This document shows, one piece after another, positions 26,285-32,840 of a stretch of DNA of 64,000 nucleotides. Made by a program: the position numbers and the translations under genes. Position 1 is the stretch's first letter. The number at the start of each line of letters is the position of its first letter. Under the pieces are notes generated by a model. That model did no database searches. It was not told where the DNA came from and saw only the letters and a list, made by a program, of their open reading frames with translations. Origin of the DNA: Actinocatenispora sp963815125 (GTDB taxonomy: Bacteria > Actinomycetota > Actinomycetes > Mycobacteriales > Micromonosporaceae); contig CAWFFM010000002.1 in the NCBI GenBank assembly GCA_963815125.1, positions 372,001 to 436,000 of the forward strand. The letters are read 5' to 3'.

Positions 26285-26968
26285 TCAGCTACGGCCACGT
26301 CCGGTACCGGTGCCGCGGCTGCTGGACCGGGGTTTCGTCGGCCGGTCCGACTGGCGGGTGCCGGTACGCGATGTCGAGGTACGGCGCCGCGCGGCCCGCG
26401 GCTCCTCCTTGTCCGCGGTGGCGGCTGTGCGGCGGGTAGCGGTGCGCTTGGTCGTCGCGGACCTGGCTGGCTTCGCGTCCGCGCCGGGGTCGTCGTCGCT
26501 GACCTCGTCCTGGTGCGGGTCACGCCGGGCCCGACGGGCCCGCGGCCTGTCCTGGGGAGCCTCGTCCCTCTCGTCGGTGCGCTCGTCGTCCTGCTCCGAG
26601 GCATCAGCATCCGGTTCGGGCGCCGATTCCGGGCTGTCGGTTGCCAACCCGGGCACCTCGGGCACGTTCAACGTGGCGGTCCGTTCGTGCAGCCGATCCG
26701 ACAGGCTCTCCATCCGGCCCGTCACGCTCGCCAGCGCGGCGCCCCGTACCGACTGGATCAGCTCGTCGCGGATGCTGCTGCCGAGCTTGGCGATCTCGGG
26801 ATGAGCGGTCAGCTGACCTAACGCCTCCCGTCCGAGGCTCTGCAGATTCAGGTTGAGCCGCTTGCCCAGCAGCCACGAGCCGAGCATCAGAGCGGTGCGG
26901 GCCTTGCGTCGGCGACCAAGGAAATACCCGCCGATGACCGCCACAGCGACCTTGGTGGAGTTGTTCAT
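26285..26968 (-). CDS. gvpY: Gas vesicle cluster protein, GvpY-like, basic histone-like tail
   Basis: A 227-residue protein between gvpG and gvpZ. The N-terminus is a short hydrophobic helix with a basic flank (VAVAVIGGYFLGRRRKAR). A helical region to about residue 110 follows, then a Glu/Asp-rich stretch (about 110-155), and finally an Ala/Lys/Arg/Ser/Thr-rich tail resembling eukaryotic H1-like tails. The ATG at 26968 is the first sensible start; a longer open frame continues through gvpG antisense to reading sense and is not family-like. The name rests on position relative to Streptomyces loci and on composition, and the function is unknown. It lies 20 bases upstream of gvpZ. Confidence 0.68.
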   Translation of the reverse strand: MNNSTKVAVAVIGGYFLGRRRKARTALMLGSWLLGKRLNLNLQSLGREALGQLTAHPEIAKLGSSIRDELIQSVRGAALASVTGRMESLSDRLHERTATLNVPEVPGLATDSPESAPEPDADASEQDDERTDERDEAPQDRPRARRARRDPHQDEVSDDDPGADAKPARSATTKRTATRRTAATADKEEPRAARRRTSTSRTGTRQSDRPTKPRSSSRGTGTGRGRS

Positions 26969-27024
26969 GTCTGGTCGTTCCTCTCTGTACCGCCTGGGCA
27001 CCGGTTGGTGTGCCGGCGGTGGGT

Positions 27025-27270
27025 TCAGCGCCGCGTGGCACGCCGCTGGGCCGCCTCCAGGCGGTCGAGCAACACGTCCTCGGCGGCGTCGAATTCCTCT
27101 TCGGACAGTTCGCCCTGCTCCAGTCGTGCAGACAGCTCCCGCAGTTCCGCGCGGATCCGGGCAGGCTGGTCGTACTCGCGCTCGGCGGCGTCGTTGACCT
27201 GCTCGGCAATCCAGACCAGGCCGCGCACCGGCGCCAGAGGCAGTGTCACCAGTCCGCTGAGCAGACCCAT
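27025..27270 (-). CDS. gvpG: Gas vesicle protein GvpG
   Basis: An 81-residue protein with the GvpG pattern: N-terminal MGLLSGLVTLPLAPVRGLVW, a Glu-rich helix EREYDQPARIRAELRELSA, and EEEFDAAEDVLLDRLE. GvpG is a minor accessory protein required for vesicle assembly. ATG 27270 is chosen because MGLLSGL is the conserved N-terminus and GAGGTGAG lies just upstream. It begins five bases after gvpF. Confidence 0.88.
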   Translation of the reverse strand: MGLLSGLVTLPLAPVRGLVWIAEQVNDAAEREYDQPARIRAELRELSARLEQGELSEEEFDAAEDVLLDRLEAAQRRATRR

Positions 27271-27275
27271 GCCGC

Positions 27276-27995
27276 TCACCTCGCCGCAACGGTGGTGAAG
27301 CTGTACGGGGGCAGCGGCCCGATGCATCGCAGCTCACCCCGGATAGCGAGTGCGTGGTTGATCTGCTCGACGCCGCTCCGGAACGCAGCGACCCGGCTGT
27401 TGTCGACCAGGAAACTCGCGTTGAGTGCACAACCTTGCACCGGTGGGCCGGCCGTACCGGTCACGGTGAGCGGCGTCAGCGCGCGCAGCACCGTGTCGCG
27501 GTCTGCGTCCTGGTGACGCTGCACGGCCGCCGCCACCGCCTCACCCAGTCGTAGCTGGTCGGTGTGCGAACCCTGTGGTCGACGCAACCGGCGGATCACC
27601 GGATCGTCCTCGGCGACCTGGCGGACCAGCGCGTCCTCGTTGGGCATCAGTTTGGTGTTGAACTCCACCCGGTCACGCACCGTGGCCAGCGCAGTGATGT
27701 GCCGGTCTGTTGCCTCAGCCAGTTCCGCCAGCAGCGACTCCTCGCTCTCGGCGACGATGCCGAAGCGCATCGGCAGGACCGGTCCCCGGGCGTGCAGCGC
27801 GTCCACGACCCGCTGATGGCCGAGCAGATCGCGGCGCTTGGCCCGCAACCCGGGTGGCGCGTCGCTCACCACCGCCGCTGTCCGTTCGCCGGCCAGCAGG
27901 CGCGGCGTCACCGCCGGTGCGCCGACACCGGTGACGCCGTCCGGCACGCCGGGGTGGTCGGACCCGACGATCGCGTACACGTACCGGGCGCTCAT
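27276..27995 (-). CDS. gvpF: Gas vesicle protein GvpF/GvpL family
   Basis: A 239-residue protein with N-terminal YVYAIVGSDHPG, PVLPMRFGIVAESEE in the middle and a C-terminal GPLPPYSFTTV, all marks of GvpF/L. These proteins bind GvpA monomers and are thought to nucleate or guard them before assembly. It follows gvpA with a four-base ATGA overlap, the position of gvpF in Streptomyces loci. A second family member, gvpL, is encoded at 29105-30079. Confidence 0.9.
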   Translation of the reverse strand: MSARYVYAIVGSDHPGVPDGVTGVGAPAVTPRLLAGERTAAVVSDAPPGLRAKRRDLLGHQRVVDALHARGPVLPMRFGIVAESEESLLAELAEATDRHITALATVRDRVEFNTKLMPNEDALVRQVAEDDPVIRRLRRPQGSHTDQLRLGEAVAAAVQRHQDADRDTVLRALTPLTVTGTAGPPVQGCALNASFLVDNSRVAAFRSGVEQINHALAIRGELRCIGPLPPYSFTTVAAR

Positions 27996-28423
27996 CCGTC
28001 GTCCTCCGACCTGCTCCGGCTACGCCGTGCGCTGCTGCGCTTGCGGGGTCGGGCCCGCTCCTCGTCCTCGTCCCCGTCGTCGGAGAACGCCTCCTTGACG
28101 CTGTCGACCGCACCGCTCACAGCGCCCCGGGTCTTGCCCTTGGCACCGTTCTCCTGCAGATCGCCCACGAGTTCGGGCAGGGTGGAGCTGTCCTTGTTGG
28201 CGGTCAGGTCGAGCCGGTTGACCGCTTCGGCGAAACGCAGGTAGGTGTCCACGCTGGCGATCACGATCCGCGCGTCGATGGTCAGTAGTTCGATCCCTAC
28301 CAACGAGACCCGGACGTAGGCGTCGATCACCAGTCCCTTGTCCAGGATGAGTTCCAGTACGTCGTAGAGGCCGCTGGGATGCGGTGCGCGGTCGATGCTG
28401 GAACCCTGCGTCATGACTGTCAT
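27992..28423 (-). CDS. gvpA: Gas vesicle structural protein GvpA, with C-terminal extension
   Basis: A 143-residue protein. Residues about 17-72 match the GvpA shell protein: LYDVLELILDKGLVIDAYV, then VSLVGIELLTIDARIVIAS, then VDTYLRFAEAVNRL. This is the main wall subunit that stacks into the gas-permeable rib. It is longer than usual, with about 70 extra residues that turn from Asp/Glu-rich to Arg/Ser-rich and carry no known motif. GGAG precedes the ATG; start and stop overlap neighbours by four bases. The extension would have to face the cytoplasm. Confidence 0.88.
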   Translation of the reverse strand: MTVMTQGSSIDRAPHPSGLYDVLELILDKGLVIDAYVRVSLVGIELLTIDARIVIASVDTYLRFAEAVNRLDLTANKDSSTLPELVGDLQENGAKGKTRGAVSGAVDSVKEAFSDDGDEDEERARPRKRSSARRSRSRSEDDG

Positions 28424-29118
28424 GTGGAGTCTCCTCTGTTGCCGGTTGAGCGCCTGTTCGTGGGTGACAGGCCCGCGAGCGCATCGGTGCGATGGGTGGC
28501 GCGAAGGCCCAGGGCCTCCGCCAGTTCGGTGGTCTGTTGCTCCAGCTCGCGCAGGGCCTGACCGAGTCGTTCGATCTGTTCGTGGTCGAGGCTGTCGCCG
28601 TCCATCCGCCGGATCACCTGGCGTTCCAGGAGTTGGCGGACGATGTCGACCACCGCGACCACCAGACCGGCGAGACCGGAGCGCGGATCCCGGTGCCCAC
28701 CGGACAAGGAGTCGGGCGTCAGGTCCAGCGTCGGAGCGGACCGCCCGGCAGCCGCGCGCTCGGCAGTCGTGGACGGCGGCGCGACGCTTCGGCTCCGTTC
28801 GATCGGCATCGGGCGGTCCATCCGGGGCCGATCCACAGCGCTGGGCCGGGTCGGTCGAGACGTACCCAGTGTCGGCGGCTCCGGTCCGGTAGGGATCTGG
28901 TCGGCTCCGCCCCGACCAGCCGGATCCGACGCCACGCCGGCGGGGTCCAGTGTTTCGACGGAAGCCAGTAGTGCGCGCAGATCCAACCGGATCAGGTCGA
29001 CGCCGGCCAGCGTGATCAGCACGCTTCCGTCGACGACGAGGCCGACCGTGACGAGCCGGTCCAGCAGGTCGACCAGGCTTCCGTCGTCGAGGGACATCCG
29101 GTGTTCAGCCATGGCCAC
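28420..29118 (-). CDS. gvpSK: Fused GvpS-GvpK gas vesicle protein
   Basis: A 232-residue single frame joining two proteins that are usually separate. Residues about 10-55 are a GvpA-like GvpS/J domain (SLVDLLDRLVTVGLVVDGSV, VDLIRLDLRALLASVE). Residues about 56-130 are a Pro/Arg/Ser-rich linker. Residues about 133-210 are GvpK (GLAGLVVAVVDIVRQLLERQ, then a Glu/Gln-rich helix LGQALRELEQQTTELAEALG). In Streptomyces clusters gvpS and gvpK are adjacent genes, so a fusion by loss of a stop is likely. The start is GTG 29118 or ATG 29112, both overlapping the end of gvpL. No frameshift or internal start stands out. Confidence 0.82.
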   Translation of the reverse strand: MAMAEHRMSLDDGSLVDLLDRLVTVGLVVDGSVLITLAGVDLIRLDLRALLASVETLDPAGVASDPAGRGGADQIPTGPEPPTLGTSRPTRPSAVDRPRMDRPMPIERSRSVAPPSTTAERAAAGRSAPTLDLTPDSLSGGHRDPRSGLAGLVVAVVDIVRQLLERQVIRRMDGDSLDHEQIERLGQALRELEQQTTELAEALGLRATHRTDALAGLSPTNRRSTGNRGDST

Positions 29119-30079
29119 TCGCCGCGGCCGGAAGCTGGACGAAGTGGTAGGGCGGATGCGGTCCGCGCACCGTTATCCCTACGGTGTCCGGATACAGTGC
29201 GCCGGCGGATCGTACGGTGTCGTGGAACTTGTCCTGTGTGTCGCGGTCCACCAGACAGGTCAGCTCCACCGCATCGTCGGTACTTCCGCGCCATGCGGTG
29301 TCCCGGGTGGCGGTCGCAATGGTCTCCGCGACCTGTTGCAGCGTGTCGGACCGGTTGGCGTGCAGCTGATGCCGGCGTCGTACGGCTTCCCGGCGGGCCC
29401 GTAGCCAACTGGTACCGTCCGTCGGCTGTGCCGTGTCCGGTTCCGGCACCTCATCGTCGGTTGTGCCGGTCGCGACCCGTACCGTCCATTCCGCGGCACC
29501 ATCCAGTCGGGACAGTTCGGCCAGCAACGCCGGGGCGGTGTCGGCAAGTGCATTGAGGAGTTCGCCGCGGCCCGGGTACAGGCAGCCGAAGCGCAGCGGC
29601 AGCACCGGGACGAGCTCGAAGGTCTCGGCGACGACGCGGTCGTGTGCCCGTACGGCCCCGGCCAGCCAGCCGTCCTCACTCATGTCCGGATCGTCGGGTC
29701 GTACGCTGTGGAAACCTGCCAGATCGAGGTGGGCGGCCACTGCGGCGATCGCACCGACGGGAAGCACCTGGAACGGCTCGTCGTCCACGCCGGCGCCCGC
29801 GGGCACCTGATCGGCGTCCTTCGCCCGGATGATGGCGTACAGGTACCAGGCTCGTGCGGCGGGACCCGTCGGCTCTGCGCGCTCCGCCATGGCCGCCCGG
29901 TCCGGACTCCCCGCCGCCGCTGCCGCCGGCGGCGGGGAGATCCGCCGCTGGACCGCGTCGCGGTAGCGCTCGCTGAGTTCGTCGACGAGCTCGGCGAGTA
30001 TCCGCTGGTGTGCCCGGCTACGGGCCTCCTCGATCAGCTCGGTGATCTGCTCGGGGCTCGGGTCGACGTTGCTGGTCAT
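29105..30079 (-). CDS. gvpL: Gas vesicle protein GvpL (GvpF/L family)
   Basis: A 324-residue protein. A helical N-terminal stretch (about 1-45, EQITELIEEARSRAHQRILA) is followed by an Ala/Pro linker and then a GvpF/L domain from about residue 78 (AWYLYAIIRAKDADQVP, LVPVLPLRFGCLYPG, GPHPPYHFVQL at the end). It is an assembly accessory protein that contacts GvpA. It lies one base after gvpJ and overlaps the gvpSK start. The N-terminal helical lead is longer than in gvpF and may be a separate binding element. Confidence 0.88.
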   Translation of the reverse strand: MTSNVDPSPEQITELIEEARSRAHQRILAELVDELSERYRDAVQRRISPPPAAAAAGSPDRAAMAERAEPTGPAARAWYLYAIIRAKDADQVPAGAGVDDEPFQVLPVGAIAAVAAHLDLAGFHSVRPDDPDMSEDGWLAGAVRAHDRVVAETFELVPVLPLRFGCLYPGRGELLNALADTAPALLAELSRLDGAAEWTVRVATGTTDDEVPEPDTAQPTDGTSWLRARREAVRRRHQLHANRSDTLQQVAETIATATRDTAWRGSTDDAVELTCLVDRDTQDKFHDTVRSAGALYPDTVGITVRGPHPPYHFVQLPAAASGHG

Positions 30080-30080
30080 G

Positions 30081-30488
30081 TCAGTGCTCCCGCCGCCGTT
30101 GGGCTCGGGCGGACGACTGCCGTTCCCCGTCGGTCACGGCGCGGACGCTGGATCGCCCGGTGGACTGCTGCTGCCCACCGGACTCAAGCTGCCGTTCCAG
30201 TTCCGAGATCCGGTCCTCCAGACTCCGTCTCTCGTCTGCCGAGGTCCTCCCACCGGTCAGGAACGGGTCGGAACTCCACCAGTCGATGCCCATGTCGCGT
30301 GCGGTGTCGACAGAGGCGACCACCAGTCGGACCTTGAGGGTGAGCAGTTCGATGTCCAGGACGTTGACCATGATGTCCCCGGCGATCACGATTCCCTTGT
30401 CCAGGACGCGTTCCAGGATGTCGGCAAGGGTGTCCTCGCGCCCGTGTTGTGGCGTCGCCCGGAAGTTGGCCGGATCCGTAATGCTCAT
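30081..30488 (-). CDS. gvpJ: Gas vesicle protein GvpJ (GvpA homologue)
   Basis: A 135-residue protein, first of the operon. Residues about 20-75 match the GvpJ type (LADILERVLDKGIVIAGDI, VNVLDIELLTLKVRLVVAS, RDMGIDWW); the MGIDWW end separates GvpJ from GvpA. A coiled-coil-like segment (SLEDRISELERQLES) and a basic tail follow. GvpJ is a minor GvpA-like protein thought to form or seed the conical tips. The start ATG 30488 has an AGG-containing leader. The operon promoter must lie further upstream. Confidence 0.87.
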   Translation of the reverse strand: MSITDPANFRATPQHGREDTLADILERVLDKGIVIAGDIMVNVLDIELLTLKVRLVVASVDTARDMGIDWWSSDPFLTGGRTSADERRSLEDRISELERQLESGGQQQSTGRSSVRAVTDGERQSSARAQRRREH

Positions 30489-31204
30489 GATCTACCTGCC
30501 CCGTTGTATGCTGCCCGCCCCTGCCGGTGCGAACCGTGATCGGCCGGCTGTGTCGGCCGGGATGTCCGTTGATGGAGCCGGATTCCGCACTGTCTCCAGA
30601 GCTCCCTTCAACAGACGTATCGTTGGCCTGTGGCCGGATCCGCTCGACCACGCACTACGGCGGCCGGCATGTGGTGCTCGAAATTAATTGACGCACGTCA
30701 ATCTAGTCAGGACCTGCGTCGGATCGCCAACGCTGTGCACCCGGTTCCGGCGGCACGCAGTACGAATACCCCTTCGGCGATCGGCTGACACACCGGCGCC
30801 GGTGCGGCCCGATGACCTCAGTGCGGCCTGCGGGTGTGACTGCTCACAGTCGATTGACGTTGCTGCACAAAGGAACGGCTCGGGCCAGAGCGTGAACTCT
30901 GTGGGTCGGACGTACTGTCCGCGCTACATCGTCCACTGTGTACCGTTCAGATGTTGGCGAGTGGACTGCGACCTGGTTCCGATGATCGTCTGTGGGGTGC
31001 CCTGGCCGACGATCGGTGCCGGTCGCGAAGTATGGAACATGGTGCAGTACTTGGCATCCGGAAATCCCCATGGGATTCTGTCGTCCCGGACCGGAAGTAT
31101 GGTCAGCTGACGCACCTCGTGCGCTCCCTGTGACGGCTACGATCCCTGTGTTCGGATACCGGGTACGGTGATGGGCCGCGGGGCACAGCGGGGTCCGGTA
31201 CGGC
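30489..31204. other. Gene-free intergenic region (about 0.7 kb) upstream of the gas vesicle operon
   Basis: The short open frames here lack a ribosome-binding site, a family match and normal codon bias, and the GC content is lower than in the neighbouring genes. It must contain the promoter of the gas vesicle operon (- strand) and the 3' end of the ATP-grasp transcript. The clearest structure is the palindrome at 30687-30702; a second ATTGACG half-site sits at 30853-30859. No tRNA-like or riboswitch-like fold was evident by eye. Confidence 0.6.
30687..30702. promoter_or_regulatory. 16-bp inverted repeat, candidate operator for the gas vesicle operon
   Basis: ATTGACG-CA-CGTCAAT is a perfect palindrome in an AT-rich patch about 200 bases upstream of gvpJ. 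Its size and symmetry suit a dimeric regulator. Another ATTGACG occurs at 30853-30859. The regulator is unknown; no regulator gene lies in the operon. Confidence 0.4.
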
Positions 31205-32608
31205 CTATCGGTGGGGCCCGGGATCGGCGCAGACCGGATCGACCGGCTCGCTGACCCATCGGATCATCGCGGCGAGCTCCTGATACGTGTCGAGCAGTTC
31301 GTCCCGGGTGTGCAGGCCGAAGACGATCACGTTGAGCGGAATGGCTTCATGGTCGGAGTTGACCACGTCCGGCAGTTCCGGTGACCGGACGACCACCACG
31401 TCCGGATGCGCGGTCACCTCGTCGAGACCGTGGATGGCGAGCATCCTCCCGGGGTGCGGCGGGTAGAAGGCCAGATTGGCCAGCGGTGGCGGCATCCGTG
31501 CCGCACTGCGCGGTGGGGTCGGACGACCCAGGTTGAGGGCCAGATACTCCTCCCGTAGATCGATACCGGTGGTGGCCTCGATCAACGTGCCGATCAGATG
31601 CCCGCCGCCGCGGCCGGCATTCACCTCGACCACGGTTGGCCCGCCGGTCCGGTCGTCGACGATCTCGACATGTGCGAGCGTGTTGTCGATGCCCAGCGCC
31701 GCGATGGTGGCATCGACGGTGCGCCAGATCAGTTCCTGGCGCTGTGTGTCCAGATCGAGGGGCGGCAGGGTGAAGCCCAGCTCGAAGAACCGCTCGTCGA
31801 GCAGGAACTTGTCCAGCAGCAGGCAGTGCTCCACCGCGCCGTCGCGGACCACGACGTCGGCACAGAATTCCGGGCCGTGCAGATGGCCCTCGACCAGCAG
31901 GCTCGTGGCCGGATCCACCAGGTTCTCGGCGTCGGGGTCGGGGATGTGGTGCCGGAACAGATCACCGAGCAGGTCCGGCAACCGAGCGGTGATCTCGCGG
32001 TACGCGGCGGCCAGCTCGGCTGCGGTGGAGACCGGGCGCACCATGCTGCCGGCTGTGCCGTTGAGTGGTTTGACGATCGCGGGTAGTCCGACCTCGGCCG
32101 CAACCTGGGCGGCGTCGGACTCGGCGTGCATGACGGCGAACCGTGGTGTGGGCAGTCCGGCGTCGCGCAGGGCGCGTCGGGTGGCGTACTTGTTGCGCGC
32201 CCGGGCCAGGCCCGCCCACGGCGTCCGGCCGATACCCAGCAGCGCGGCAGCCTTCGCGGCGGTCGGGATGGTTCCGTCGTGCCAGGACAGGATGGCTGCC
32301 GGTGCGCCGTCGGCCAGACGGGTCGCGGTCGCGGCGACCAGTTGCGCGTCGTACGGGTCGGCGACGGTGGCGGTGCGCTGTGCTGTCCCGGCGAAGCGTC
32401 GTACCGGACCGGACGGCTCGGGTCCGGTGATCACGGCGACCTGCAGTCCGTGCCGGCGTGCCGACTCCGCGAGGGAGGGCAGCCCGGCGGTGGAGACGGC
32501 ACCGAGCAGGACGACCACCCACTGCGCGTCGATCAGACCTACGGTGTCTGGTTTCTTACCCACAGCAAACTCCGGCCCCGTCGTCACTGATTCGGTGTGC
32601 CCGAACAT
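31205..32608 (-). CDS. ATP-grasp carboxylate-amine ligase (paralogue 1)
   Basis: A 467-residue ATP-grasp protein. The N-terminal domain has AILSWHDGTIPTAAK and ARNKYATRRALRDAG. The ATP-binding core has PAIVKPLNGTAGSMVRP, and the metal-binding end is VVEVNAGRGGGHLIG, with the Glu and Asn expected for Mg-ATP. Such enzymes join an acid to an amine through an acyl phosphate. It is clearly related along its length to the ligase encoded at 56703-58019 (both share DRFFELGF, RMPPPLA and MHGLD). ATG 32608 is chosen because GTGGAG precedes it by about eight bases; an ATG at 32626 has no such site. It is divergent from the LanB-like operon and may share control with it. Substrates are unknown. Confidence 0.88.
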   Translation of the reverse strand: MFGHTESVTTGPEFAVGKKPDTVGLIDAQWVVVLLGAVSTAGLPSLAESARRHGLQVAVITGPEPSGPVRRFAGTAQRTATVADPYDAQLVAATATRLADGAPAAILSWHDGTIPTAAKAAALLGIGRTPWAGLARARNKYATRRALRDAGLPTPRFAVMHAESDAAQVAAEVGLPAIVKPLNGTAGSMVRPVSTAAELAAAYREITARLPDLLGDLFRHHIPDPDAENLVDPATSLLVEGHLHGPEFCADVVVRDGAVEHCLLLDKFLLDERFFELGFTLPPLDLDTQRQELIWRTVDATIAALGIDNTLAHVEIVDDRTGGPTVVEVNAGRGGGHLIGTLIEATTGIDLREEYLALNLGRPTPPRSAARMPPPLANLAFYPPHPGRMLAIHGLDEVTAHPDVVVVRSPELPDVVNSDHEAIPLNVIVFGLHTRDELLDTYQELAAMIRWVSEPVDPVCADPGPHR

Positions 32609-32840
32609 TGTGCGTGCTCCACGCATGCTCGGGTGCGCTGGGAAGATTCCTGGTATACCGCACTGAAAAACGGGAAAATATTGACAAAAGTGCTGTTCGA
32701 CGTGGTGTAGGGTACGTCACGATTGAGCGGCGTTGCCGCGACCTCTTACCGTGCCATTGTCGGTGCCGGCATCTGTCGGTTCTGTCCCCATGGTTGTGGC
32801 CGCGTCCCGGCGCGCCCAGCACCCGTGCAGGAGGCGTTGG
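32609..32840. promoter_or_regulatory. Divergent promoter region of ATP-grasp 1 and the second NRPS operon
   Basis: This 232-base gap includes an AT-rich core at about 32650-32690. On the + strand TTGACA (32681-32686) is a perfect -35, with TGTAGG at 32706-32711 a poor -10 at 19 bases. On the - strand TATACC is a possible -10 for the ligase gene. A leader of roughly 120 bases would precede the LanB-like start. Promoter positions are inferred. Confidence 0.5.

Noticed and set aside
30688..31110. A 140-codon + strand frame upstream of the gas vesicle operon
   Set aside because: No ribosome site, Cys/Arg-rich random-looking sequence, and lower GC at third positions than in real genes here.
32733..32840. 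A longer N-terminus for the LanB-like protein
   Set aside because: The extra 36 codons lack a ribosome site, while GGAGG sits correctly before ATG 32841.
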